Shown here: positions 46,793 through 56,969 of the stretch, piece after piece | How the letters are laid out: every line of letters begins with the position of its first letter | How positions within the stretch are numbered: the stretch's first letter is position 1 | NCBI GenBank assembly: GCA_008690995.1 | Contig: VRMN01000002.1 | Span: 1,798,001 to 1,862,000, forward strand | DNA length: 64,000 bases | Direction of reading: 5' to 3' | Source: Porphyridium purpureum | Taxonomy: Eukaryota > Rhodophyta > Bangiophyceae > Porphyridiales > Porphyridiaceae | Position numbers and translations under genes: made by a program | Notes under the pieces: model-generated | Database searches by the model: none | The model's input: only the letters and a program-made list of their open reading frames with translations | What the model was told of the DNA's origin: nothing

Positions 46793-48841
46793 ATGCAGGT
46801 CAGTGCGCGTGATGGTGGCGTTCGGGCATATGGGCGAAAGAGTCCGTCGCGCGCGGCTGCTGCAGTAGTTGGTGTGGCCTTAGTGGTGCTGGCAGCGGCC
46901 GCGGCTGGCTTAGCGTGTGCCAAGGATGATACCGCATTCCGGTATCGCACGTACGCTGAAATAGTGCAGACGCTGCGCAACACGTCCGCCGCGAACCTCG
47001 CGATTCTCAAGCTGGATGACGCGCAGTCGCGGTTTAGAATCGGTACCGCAGGACAGTGTGAAGAGTTTGTGGGCAGTTCGTTCAGTGACGGCGTGACCGA
47101 GCCAGTAGAGTGCAAGCAGTATTATGTCACGTTGACCAATCACGCGACTTGGTCGCAGGATAAGACACGCCCCCAAATGCTGATTTCGGGCGAGTTGCAC
47201 GGGAATGAGAGAGTAGGGCCCCACGTCAGTGTGGAATTGATCCTGATGATGGTCAAGATGTATGCGCTTGGCGAAGGCGAGGACAGCACAGAAGTATCGC
47301 GATGGATACGCTACCTCATCGACCATCGTGTCTTGGTCATCATGCCCATGGCAAACGCCGTGGGATTTGAGATGAATCATCGCGAAGAGGTGCAGGACAA
47401 CGGACACTCCTTTGATCCCAATCGTGATTTTCCCTTTAACCAAAAGACGTCGGCGTGCATGCAGACGTTCGCGGCGCGCGCTATCAACGAGCTCTTTCGA
47501 GCGCACATGTTTCAACTCATGATTACCTTCCACGGCGGCACAAATGTCATCGGGTACGAATGGGGCGACTATGGGCATTGCTCTGAAACCGGGGCGTGCG
47601 AGATGGCGCCCGATCACGCGCTTATGGACGCCATTGGCGCCCGCATGAAGCAGACTGCTGGCCCAGCAGGCACGTACGAGCGTGAATACACCCTGGGTAG
47701 CATGGGCTCCACCGTGTACCCAGTGAACGGGGGCATGGAAGACTGGGCGTACGGCGCAAGCTGGACAGGCGACGAGATCCAGTGCAATCCTGTCGAATCG
47801 TCCAGCACATATGCGCCAAAGAAAACGGCGCGCGATCCAGCTCTGCATCGTTGCGTGACTTACTTGGTAGAGACTGGCGATCAAAAGATCCCTGATGAGG
47901 GTTCACTAGGAACGGCTGATGCAATTTTAGTCAAGGGCGGCACTGGCGACGGCCACATTCCGCGTAACATTCGACTTTCGATCGCGGCCCTGGATGCTCT
48001 GCAGCCCTATGCACGGGTTGTGGGAAGTAACATGGAAGAAATGCTGAACGGACGTGCTGCTAAATTCACGCTGAGAATTGTACCTGGCGGTCTTTTCACT
48101 CTCGACGCTGCGTATTTGCAGTGGAGCACCACTAAGTCGGCCAAGATGGTGCAGTCTGGAGCCACCGATGTTCTGTACAGCGATGAGCGGCTGCAATTTG
48201 TCGGATCGGATGGAAGTGTCTTCCCGCAAAGGGTGCTAGAATTCGATTTCTTTGCTCCTCTGCCTCTCGACTCGCCAATTTATTTTCGGGCTGTTGTTCT
48301 TGCGGACTCGAAACTTGTCAGCAACGACAGCCAGAGCCACTTGGCGGGTGCTCGCTCGAAGGAAGACTGGTCGTTCTCTGCGAACTCATTTGCGGTGCAT
48401 TCTTCTGCTGCATTTGTCTCTGCGACGCACATGATTAGCTTCACGTCCTCGGGTGCCTACCTGATGGAGCAAGTTGCAAGTGATCCAGGCTGGGGTTTTG
48501 ACGGCGACCTGTACGCGAACGATCCGTCCGGGGGTGCTGGCAATGGTGCGCGATGGGCAGGTGTTGACAAGGCGGAAGGTAACGATGACGAGGAAGAGGG
48601 AGATCTGGCAGGAACGTCCGACCCCATGAAGTCTATGACTCACCCACAGCTGCTCAAGCTGTTTGGCATTATTTTCGGGTGCATCGCCGCGGCCGCCCTG
48701 ATCGTTGTCGGTCTCATTTGGGTGCTGCGAACACTCCGCAAACGAGCCGCCGCGGCGCGCGGAGGTGATCGGGCACAAGAAATGGAGACGCTCAGTGCAT
48801 GGGAGTGGAGTGAGGGCTCGAGCGAGAATGAGGAAGTCTGA
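46793..48841 (+). CDS. M14 zinc carboxypeptidase, type I membrane protein
   Basis: A 682-residue protein. A hydrophobic signal (about 20-42) is followed by an M14 domain: 'ISGELHGNERVGPH' provides the zinc ligands H136 and E139, 'MITFHGGTNVIGYEWGDYGH' the third ligand H247, and 'VTYLVETGDQK' the probable catalytic E360. 'PNRDFPFNQ' is another family motif. After a beta-rich region comes a C-terminal transmembrane helix (about 625-648) with a basic stop, then a short acidic cytosolic tail. It should trim C-terminal residues from extracellular or secretory-pathway proteins. ATG 46793 is used because the longer frame opens with GTG. Confidence 0.88.
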   Translation: MQVSARDGGVRAYGRKSPSRAAAAVVGVALVVLAAAAAGLACAKDDTAFRYRTYAEIVQTLRNTSAANLAILKLDDAQSRFRIGTAGQCEEFVGSSFSDGVTEPVECKQYYVTLTNHATWSQDKTRPQMLISGELHGNERVGPHVSVELILMMVKMYALGEGEDSTEVSRWIRYLIDHRVLVIMPMANAVGFEMNHREEVQDNGHSFDPNRDFPFNQKTSACMQTFAARAINELFRAHMFQLMITFHGGTNVIGYEWGDYGHCSETGACEMAPDHALMDAIGARMKQTAGPAGTYEREYTLGSMGSTVYPVNGGMEDWAYGASWTGDEIQCNPVESSSTYAPKKTARDPALHRCVTYLVETGDQKIPDEGSLGTADAILVKGGTGDGHIPRNIRLSIAALDALQPYARVVGSNMEEMLNGRAAKFTLRIVPGGLFTLDAAYLQWSTTKSAKMVQSGATDVLYSDERLQFVGSDGSVFPQRVLEFDFFAPLPLDSPIYFRAVVLADSKLVSNDSQSHLAGARSKEDWSFSANSFAVHSSAAFVSATHMISFTSSGAYLMEQVASDPGWGFDGDLYANDPSGGAGNGARWAGVDKAEGNDDEEEGDLAGTSDPMKSMTHPQLLKLFGIIFGCIAAAALIVVGLIWVLRTLRKRAAAARGGDRAQEMETLSAWEWSEGSSENEEV

Positions 48842-49127
48842 AGCCACGGAGGGCCATCCAAGTTCTGCTGGTTTGATGGGCCATCAAGTGCTACACTTTA
48901 TTCGAGAAGACCCAAGCTATGCTTATCTCGATTCCAATACAAACAAACACTAAAACAAACATTAACAAACAAACACTTCCACCATCGGCATTAAAAAGAA
49001 AACCCCCCAAAAAGAGTCTTTGGTGCATGTGGTCATCCCGTCTACCGCACCCATCGCCATTGTCACTCCAACCACCGACGCAGTCAACCCTCAGCCCACC
49101 AAGAATGTGCCCAGCCAGGCATTCAGC

Positions 49128-51290
49128 TCACTGCGGGAAAGTCTGCGGCATTGATTGGGCCTGACGCTGAGTCTGCGTATCCGAATGGACCTGAGCTTGT
49201 AGATGTGCTTGTGACTGCACAACGGTGTGGGCTTGGACATGGTCAGCCGTGTGATTGTAAGGGAAAAGCGACGCGTCCATCTGCTGGCTCTGGCCTTGAA
49301 CCGGAATAGACACTGCAGCTCCCGACCCCGGAGGCACAGCTACACTGCGACCGTAGGCGTCCGTACTCAGTGGGTAATAATACATCGCCCCATCCTGCAT
49401 GACGGGCACCACCGAATAGCCATGATGCATCGACAAGAAGTTCCCGGGCAGCATCCCAGAGTGGAACTGTGTCGGCGCTGACTCGTACACGATTGCGTGG
49501 CCGGTAATATAGCTATTTCCTGGACCCGCAGAATAGTACGGATTGTACATCTCGTAGCGCAACGCGGTCATCTGATGACTGTCCGCACCAGCCATAGATG
49601 AGGGCCCGGCGCCGCCAGAATGTGGAAAAGAACCCGACGCGGTGTTCAGAGGAACGGATACAGAGACTCCCCTGGCGAGCTGCTGTCGCTGCTGAGCACT
49701 GCCGTGCTCCCCTGGAGCCCGGCGGCTACCACCACTATTGGGTGACCCACTTGTACTGCCATGGTTTCGCTGGCCTGCGCCAGACGCGCGTTCAAGCGAG
49801 GACGGACCCGCATGGTGCGGCAGACCATGCGAAGCGTACGGGTCGATCATCGGCACCGACCGCGACCGCATGCCCATGCCCACCGCTTCCGAAGACATCA
49901 GATTACTCAATCCACCTCCGCTACTCGACTTTTTGTGAGCCTGGCCGACGCGGCGCTCGCTTTCGCGCATCTTCTTGCGCATTGTCTTTTGCTCCAGGTT
50001 GTCAGCCAGGCGCACATTCAGGGGCAGCTGCTTCAAGTCGGCAAAAATTTCTGAGCCGATCATTTCATCAATGGCCTGCAGAGCCTCGCCCACATTCGAG
50101 TATCTCACAAAGCCGCACCCGCGCGACATGCCACGCGCCCGGAGCACCTTCACATCGAGCAACTTGCCAAACTGCCAGAACAAGTCCACCATGCCCAGCT
50201 CATCTACGTGTTTCGGGATCTGTCCGACAAACACCTTTCCGGAGAGTGACGCGGCTGTCTCGGATGCGCTAGACACTAAATCCGACTCGAACTCTTCGTT
50301 CTCGAAGTCGCGAACGAGGGCGAAGAAATGTTCTGGCAGAGCGCGCACGCGATGCACCGTGATGCGCGTGTGCTGGACATCAACCTGCTTGCCATCAAGG
50401 GCCTCCTCCGTGGTCGCGTCCGCATTCTCAGGAACTGCATCCGCGGAAGAAGAAGCAGCACACTCTTTGGCTCGCGAGTATGAGAACTCGTCGCAAACCT
50501 TGTCCACAATTTCGGCGGTCGGAAATGAGCAATAGGCAAACTTGACCACTCTCCTGGCATGCAGAAATGCGCCATTCTGTGACCCTGCCTGTGGCTGGAG
50601 CGTCCTCGGCCGTAGTGCCGATACGGGAACGTCCGACTCGCTTCCAGCTCCCCTACCAGCTGGCTCATCTTCGACGCTACTTGTCTGCCTCGACGACGCC
50701 GGCGTACAGGTTGAAGACGTACGCTCCCAATCGTCCGCCACACTTGGTCCGGCCCTGTCCTGCTCCGCAGATGGGCGACCGCGATCGGCGTGCGAATGCT
50801 GGCAGTGGTGGTGCGGACGATGAGGCGCCGGAGGCGTCGGATGCGGCGGCGCTGGCATTTCGACTGACAAAATCGAGATGTCTGCGGCGTGTCCAAAGGG
50901 ACTCAGCATCGCGTACAACTGTTCCTCGGGATTTGGCCCATCCGGTACATTGCGAATAAACACGCGATGGGCTGACAGATACGACTTTGCAGCACGACGA
51001 TGCACATCCTGATCATGCTGATGCTGCACTTGACTGTGCGCGCTTGCCGACAGAAGCCGCTCCTGGGTTCCGGCAAAACCCGATTCGCCCGAATTTGTCG
51101 TACATGCACTGAGCTGCGGCGACTCTGTCCCGCGCGTCTGCTTGGGCTCCGAGTCGGTTTCGGGCTCCGGAGGATGCGGGTCTTCCTGGGCCTCTGCAAC
51201 GGCGCCATTCTGCTTCTCTTCCGCCGAAACGACGACTTCGGGCATGTCAGCAGCAGCCTGGCTCACGCCATGCTCCTCAGAATGCTGCAT
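49128..51290 (-). CDS. RNA-binding protein with a split first RRM
   Basis: A 720-residue protein. A clear RRM at about 350-430 has RNP2 'KVFVGQIPKH' and RNP1 'RGCGFVRYS'. Upstream, 'HRVFIRNVPDGPNPEEQLYA' starts an RRM-like fold that resumes only after about 100 disordered residues at 'ARRVVKFAYCSFPTAEIVDK', so the first RRM seems split by an insertion. The C-terminal 280 residues are Gly/Ser/Gln/Tyr-rich and prion-like. Layout resembles CELF/Mei2-type mRNA regulators, with the target unknown. Its stop is 286 bp from that of the carboxypeptidase gene. Confidence 0.82.
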   Translation of the reverse strand: MQHSEEHGVSQAAADMPEVVVSAEEKQNGAVAEAQEDPHPPEPETDSEPKQTRGTESPQLSACTTNSGESGFAGTQERLLSASAHSQVQHQHDQDVHRRAAKSYLSAHRVFIRNVPDGPNPEEQLYAMLSPFGHAADISILSVEMPAPPHPTPPAPHRPHHHCQHSHADRGRPSAEQDRAGPSVADDWERTSSTCTPASSRQTSSVEDEPAGRGAGSESDVPVSALRPRTLQPQAGSQNGAFLHARRVVKFAYCSFPTAEIVDKVCDEFSYSRAKECAASSSADAVPENADATTEEALDGKQVDVQHTRITVHRVRALPEHFFALVRDFENEEFESDLVSSASETAASLSGKVFVGQIPKHVDELGMVDLFWQFGKLLDVKVLRARGMSRGCGFVRYSNVGEALQAIDEMIGSEIFADLKQLPLNVRLADNLEQKTMRKKMRESERRVGQAHKKSSSGGGLSNLMSSEAVGMGMRSRSVPMIDPYASHGLPHHAGPSSLERASGAGQRNHGSTSGSPNSGGSRRAPGEHGSAQQRQQLARGVSVSVPLNTASGSFPHSGGAGPSSMAGADSHQMTALRYEMYNPYYSAGPGNSYITGHAIVYESAPTQFHSGMLPGNFLSMHHGYSVVPVMQDGAMYYYPLSTDAYGRSVAVPPGSGAAVSIPVQGQSQQMDASLFPYNHTADHVQAHTVVQSQAHLQAQVHSDTQTQRQAQSMPQTFPQ

Positions 51291-54167
51291 GCTCCGACTC
51301 GCGCGAGCACAAAAAGTCGCGGCACGCCTCGTTCGTCCGAATCGAGCTCTTGAGCAAAGGCCCTAACCGGAAACAAGCAGCACTGCCGCGTCGCTTTCCG
51401 GAGCGGAGAAAGCCCTATGCAGCACACTGCGCGACAGAGCAGGCGAGAGCAATGCGCAGTGCACGAAAGCCACCCTACTCCCGTGACTCACAGCCACGCT
51501 ATGCAGGCTCGTTCTCCTGTTCGGATCTGCGCGTGCTCCTGGCCCCTTGCAAACGTTTCCCAAAACCCCCCTCAGTGCTCTCTCTTTCTCTCCCTCCCTA
51601 GAGCACCAGCGCTCTTTGCAGTCTGTTATCCTTTTTATCCCTGTGCAGATCTGCGGTCGCACGTCCCCGCGTCCTCGTCCCACGCGCGGTCGCCTTTTTA
51701 CGTAGCTCTGGCCGCCGTGATTTTTATACTGCGCCGGACTCGCCGAACTGCGTCGGTCCACAGCGACAGAGCGCCTCACACTCACACAAGAACACACACG
51801 GGAAAAAGCACAATAGGGACGGACACTCACACACACAAGCACAATTGGCACGCGTCCAAACAGGATGCCGCCGAATATCAATCCTCACCGTGTGCCGCGT
51901 GTTCTATCACACACACACACACACACACATACATACATGCACGGCGCCTCTCTTTCTGAAGGGTTGTGCGTGTCTGTGTATGTGGTATGCCCTGTATGTG
52001 TGTGCGCGTGTCTGTCTGTTCTCGACAAACGCGCGCTCGAGACGAGCCGTCGCGCAGCGCACCAACACCACGACCCGAACTCACGTACGAAGCACGAACG
52101 CTCGTGAACGCTGCACCAGAACTGCAGGAAGCAAAGCTCGACGCGTGTAGATGAGCAGCCTCTTGTAATCGAAAGAGTCTCGCGCTGCGCCGGCGACTTG
52201 AGCAACGCGCCCGATTCTTGTACTTGCTACACGCTAGCACGCGCCACGGCTTGCGGAACGTCGGCACAAAGGAGCCTCTGGCAAAGAAGAGCAAAAGCTG
52301 GTGGGACGTGTCCCTTCAAAGCGAGTTGAGAATGCACCACGACTTGAACAAGCACGCGCGCCAACTAGGGGCAGAGGTGCCGCTGCCCACAACACGACGC
52401 ACGCGTTCGAGCAAAGAATCAGCTCCCTGCTCCAAGGGTCGACGGACGGATTTCTGCCAGATCACACCGTGTCAAGTCCGACCCGAGCGATCGCAGTCGA
52501 GGCTCACAAACCACCTAGTTCGAGACGGTTTTCCCCCCGCACCCGCTTTTCCCTCCTTACTCCAGGCGCCACAACACGCGTCTTCGTTCATCCGCGCGGC
52601 ACGCGCAGGGTCAATTCTGTCGTTCAAGCAGCCGGTGGGTGTGTTAGACGTCCATGCACGATGGAAACAATCTTACACCACACAGGTGTCCGCTTTCCCC
52701 CCACACAGGAGCAGACGGTCTCCCCTCTTTTGCTCGGACACAATCAATCGTAGAGAAAGTCCTTGCTGTGGCCTTACCACCAACGGTTGCTGTGTGATTC
52801 TGGAGAGCGGGTCACCCATCGATCCTTTCCGCGATTTTCTCTGATCGAGCACCCTAGTCGAGGCCTGTCACCCGGACTTGCCAAAGTTGATGAGGTTGAC
52901 CTCTTGATTAAGCCTTCGCCGTATCTAAACAAAAAGTCCGTCCCACTCCGCGTCTTGCCCAGGTTCCGCTGACACGTCGTGACGCCAGCGCGCTCCTTGA
53001 AGCCATACACCATTTTGGTTCCAACATTCTGCTTTGTCTGAATGCACTGCTTTTCAATCTCCACACAGAACTATCCGATCTTGACAACTACCTTTTGAGT
53101 GGACCTACACGCCCAGCGCGGGTGCCATCCATGTGCTTCCGAACCCGAGCCCGTTCGCATCGTGAGAATTGTGAAGCACCATGTACGCGGAGTCGATCAC
53201 CTCGACAAGTCATTTCCCCTGACGCGCGGGATAACCTACAGAGGGAATAGTCCACAAGGTCACGGCGCACAAGCACACAGCGGTCGCAGGCGCACGCCAC
53301 AAACATTTCGGCGACCTTCCTAAAAGGGCCTCGCTCCCCGCGGGAGACCGTGATCTTCGGCAACACGCAATGCGATTCTCCACGCCATCGAATCCGTTGG
53401 TTGGCTGCGTGTCTGTCGGTCCCTCTTCTTCTCTGTTCCCCCTCCGACGATGCCGCGCGTGATTCGTCTTTTCCGTCCCCCAATAACGTTCTATTAATAA
53501 AAAGGGCTGATTTTGCCAGAACACTGCGAACGTGTGATTCAAGTGGCGTCGAGCATGGATTGTTGAATGTTGGAGAGGTGCCTCTTCGGATGTGGCTGGA
53601 TGTGCCAGGAGCGGCTGGATGGAAGCGGATTATACAGACACGATGTGTCTGCACATCATTGCTCAGTGTGCATGGACAGTGAGATCAGCAGGGCACGACA
53701 TGTCCAGACTGTGAGAGCATAGTCGTTCCGAGAAGTTCGTCAGTCCGGATACCGAGCATCCCGATCTGCCCGAGCCTGGTCAGAATATAACTCGTGCTTG
53801 AGCCAAAAATAAGCACGACATGTGTTGCGTCCTCTAGTCCGGCTCTCAAGATGGTAGTGTCTGTTTCGCATGTCTTTGACGTTGCCACAGGCAAACTGCA
53901 AGGACAGAAAAGATTGTGATATTTTCACGTATTTTCTGGTGTTTGAACTGTATGCTGAGCGGATCTCTTGTCCTGTCTGTGGTCGAAGCCTTTGCTCTAC
54001 GTATCGTTCCAGTCCGTCAGAGCCTCCTTATTCTGCCCAGGTCAGTTGTGACAAAAGTTTCAACAGTCATTGAAACCGAATTTCAGAAACGGTTCAGGGT
54101 TTCGCGATGTTCGGATTCGCAGATGCGGGTTCGGGTTTCGGCTGGACGATGAACATGTTCTTACGCG
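51291..54167. other. 2.9-kb gap without a recognisable gene
   Basis: The longest stretch without a supported gene. It has a pure CA run (51908-51929), CA/GT-rich flanks (51780-52015), then unique sequence. Frames are short, overlap on both strands and lack conserved motifs. It holds the promoters of the divergent RRM and SEPSECS genes. No tRNA, snRNA, RNase P or SRP RNA could be identified by eye. Confidence 0.45.
51908..51929. repeat. (CA)n microsatellite
   Basis: About 11 CA units inside a wider CA-rich stretch upstream of the RRM protein gene. Confidence 0.85.
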
Positions 54168-55753
54168 ATGGACGACGAATGTTTCAGGCTCATGGGTACG
54201 CTGATAGAGCCGCGGTACGTACAGCAGGCATGCGATGCGCGGCGATCGCATACGCAGAAGTTTCGGACGCTGCTCGCCAACCGACAGCTGCCAGAAACGG
54301 GATGGGATGCGCTCACGCTACGTCTGTTCCTGACAGACGTGGCTGCCATGGATAGCAACCTTTTTGTAGGGAATGTCGGCATGGGCGAGCGTGAAGGGCG
54401 CGTGTTTAGTGACTTGGTGAGGGAACGACATTACGGGTTTGCGCACGGAATCGGCAGGTCTGGCGATATCGGCGCCGTCCAGCCCAAAGCCGCCGGCAGC
54501 TCTCTGGTCTCTGTTCTGGCAAAAATCCTCGCTTTGGTAAGCATACATCTTCTTTGCTCTAAGAGTCTTATGGCGACGCCTCATTTGGCGCGCTCTGTAA
54601 CCGAGGCTTTAATACTCATCCAGTCGCTGACGTGGGTTTCTTCCATGCTCTCACTGCCCATTGACTGCTTTCTTGTTTTCTTCAGCATGCGCTCAGACTG
54701 GCTGGATTTCGTAGCGCCCGCTTTGGTGCGGTCATTCCGCTGGCCACAGGACTTTCTCTTACGTTGGTCTTGTCGGCGCTGCGCGGCGAACGTCCCGGGG
54801 CGACCAAGGTGATTTTCTGTCGTATCGACCAGAAGAGTTGTGTCAAGTCCATTTTGACCGCCGGGTTTGAGCCTCTTGTGATTGATGGTGTGCTCCAGGG
54901 CGACCAGGTTTGTACAAATATGGAAGAAGTATCAAACACAGTGTTGCGGGAAGGGGCCCACACCGTTCTGTGCGTGCTTAGTTGTTCGAGCTGCTTTGCG
55001 CCGCGCGCACCCGACGATGTGGTGGCCATCGCACGTTTTTGTCGCAAAAATAATGTGCCTCATGTGATTAACAATGCGTACGGGGTCCAGTCTCGACGCA
55101 TGATGCATGAGATTGACGTCGCGAGCACTACCGGTCGCGTTGACATAACAGTGCAAAGCACAGACAAGAACTTCATGGTTCCCGTGGGTGGGGCCATTTT
55201 GGCTTCTGCCCATCGCGAGTTGGTCCAACGCGTGCTCGAGACGTATCCAGGCCGAGCGTCTGGATCGCCAAGCCTGGACCTGCTCATGACGCTGCTACAA
55301 CTGGGACAGAACGGGTGGAGGTCATTGCTGGATGAGCGCGAACGCACTTTTGCGCAGCTGCACGCAAGACTCGTGCACTTTGCAGAACGCGTGGGCGAGC
55401 GCGTTCTCGAGTCTCCGCGAAACGACATATCCATTGCCCTCTCGCTCAGCACGTTCGAGACACGGCACGCCGACGTGTGCGAGCTGGGTTCCCAACTATT
55501 CCGCAGGCTCGTTTCTGGTGCTCGTGTGGTGCCACGCACGGAAAAGCAGGCAGCGATCTCGGGCGTGCGCTTTGATGGCGGGTTTGGTGCTCACCACCCG
55601 GCATATCCATCTTCTTTTCTCACAGTGGCTTCTGCCGTTGGCCACACTGACGCCGACATGGACTCCTTCTTCAACAAAATCGAGAAAGTCTTTGCGACGT
55701 CCGGGAGTAAGGATTCGGTGGCAGAGAATACAGGGCGACTTGACATCGAATGA
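54168..55753 (+). CDS. SEPSECS: O-phosphoseryl-tRNA(Sec) selenium transferase, spliced
   Basis: Two exons, 54168-54536 and 54686-55753, joined in phase 0 across a 149-bp intron (GTAAGC ... TTCTTCAG). The product is 478 residues (human about 500). Exon 1 carries 'ACDARRSHTQKF' and 'GEREGRVFSDLVRERHYGF', 'HGIGRSGDIGAVQPKAAGSS'. Exon 2 has 'RIDQKSCVKSILTAGFEPL', 'INNAYGVQS', and 'STDKNFMVPVGGA' with the PLP-binding lysine, K284, the same number as in the human enzyme. 'YPGRASGSPSLD' and 'VSGARVVP' follow. The enzyme converts phosphoseryl-tRNA(Sec) to selenocysteinyl-tRNA(Sec), so this organism should make selenoproteins. Confidence 0.95.
54537..54685 (+). other. Intron of SEPSECS
   Basis: 149 bp with GTAAGC donor and pyrimidine-rich TTCTTCAG acceptor. 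Removing it restores continuous SEPSECS similarity in phase 0. Confidence 0.9.
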
Positions 55754-56123
55754 CTGCGTCTGGACAAACGTCGGACCTGGTTGGAGCAGCTCTTGCGCTT
55801 GTTTCCGCGAGCGCCAGACGTTGTCATCGCGTAGACGACATCATGACATTTTAGCTACAATCATGACATTGGATCTCGGCGATGACAAATCAATCGATTC
55901 CAGAATGACATAAAATTTGAATGTTTGAATTTTGATTTTCACGCGCGCCCGCGAAGTCTGTGCGTGACGCATGTGCTGCTGGACTGGAGAGCGGAAGAAC
56001 TGACGGGAGTCGGAGGAGGCATAGAAGCAAGCGAGTTGCGGATTCGTGACTGTCGAGTGGCGCACGCCGTACCGTTGGCATACTTGTTGGGCGCGGGTTG
56101 TGGGAACTGCAGAGACAAACAGG
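55754..56123. other. Intergenic region between SEPSECS and TBCB
   Basis: 370 bp. A near-duplicate ACAATCATGACATT / TAGCTACAATCATGACATT repeat is visible around 55840-55872. No gene. It would contain any SEPSECS 3' end and the TBCB promoter. Confidence 0.4.
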
Positions 56124-56963
56124 ATGGAGCTGTCGCAGTTGCGTGCTTACGTCGAATTGCCGAACGATGGCCAAAAGGTGGCAAGCGGGACTATGGTGTT
56201 GAACGTGGTCCATGCCAACTTGAAGCAAACGGCGTTTCCTGAAACGCGCTTTGACGCAAGCGACCCGGTGTCGCGTGTGCGGCAAAAGATCTACCAGATG
56301 ACCGGCACGCTGGAGAGCGATATGACACTGACATTCGTCTCGCCAGATGGCCAGACGATCCTGGGCCGAATCGGGCCGAGTGATCCAGGCGCCACGCCGC
56401 TCTGTATGCACGGCGCAGTGAATTATGGCACGCTTCGCGTCGAGGACGCAAATCCGTTTTCCGTGAGCGCAAAGGGGTGGCTTGAAAACACCGCGCTTGT
56501 TGAGAAATTTGAGCTCTCTGAGGAGGCGTACGAAAAACGAGATAACACGTACCGTAAGTACAAGCGCGAGCAGATGGCGAAAGATCCTACCTGGACTTTG
56601 CAGAAGGAAATGATGCGCCGCCAGAACCCCGAGCTCGCAGAAATGTTGGAAGCACGAGAGGAACAGATACTGGCTGTTGCAAAGGTAGGCCAGCGCTGTG
56701 AAGTGAGCCCGGGCGGCCGCCGCGGCGTGGTCAGGTACATCGGTCCTGTTCCTGGCCTTCCTGGCGGGGAAAATCGTGTGTGGATCGGTGTGGAGTATGA
56801 CGAACCGGTCGGCAAGAACGATGGTACACTGAATGGAAAGCGAATCTTTGAGTGTCGCGGCAGATCATTTGGGGCATTCATCAAGCCTGAGCATATCACT
56901 GTAGGTGATCACCTTGTCGAAAGGTCCCTTTCCGACTTGGAAGACGAGGACGAAGAGCTGTAG
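56124..56963 (+). CDS. TBCB: Tubulin-folding cofactor B (TBCB)
   Basis: A 279-residue protein. A ubiquitin-like domain lies at about 24-107, a helical linker at 120-185 ('YEKRDNTYRKYKREQ' is typical), and a CAP-Gly domain at 188-260 with the GKNDG motif at 230-234 and 'RSFGAFIKPEHI'. The C-terminus ends in Asp/Glu then Leu (DEDEEL), close to the acidic terminal motif recognised by CAP-Gly domains. TBCB works with TBCE on alpha-tubulin. ATG 56124 is the start that gives the usual N-terminus; an earlier in-frame ATG adds 26 non-conserved residues. Its stop lies 6 bp from the convergent 2H phosphoesterase stop. Confidence 0.94.
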   Translation: MELSQLRAYVELPNDGQKVASGTMVLNVVHANLKQTAFPETRFDASDPVSRVRQKIYQMTGTLESDMTLTFVSPDGQTILGRIGPSDPGATPLCMHGAVNYGTLRVEDANPFSVSAKGWLENTALVEKFELSEEAYEKRDNTYRKYKREQMAKDPTWTLQKEMMRRQNPELAEMLEAREEQILAVAKVGQRCEVSPGGRRGVVRYIGPVPGLPGGENRVWIGVEYDEPVGKNDGTLNGKRIFECRGRSFGAFIKPEHITVGDHLVERSLSDLEDEDEEL

Positions 56964-56969
56964 TCGATT

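Noticed and set aside
46910-47884. 324-codon minus-strand frame
   Set aside because: Wholly antisense to the carboxypeptidase active-site region; no family resemblance.
54764-55753. A separate 329-residue gene after 54168-54812
   Set aside because: Both parts belong to one SEPSECS protein once the 149-bp intron is removed.
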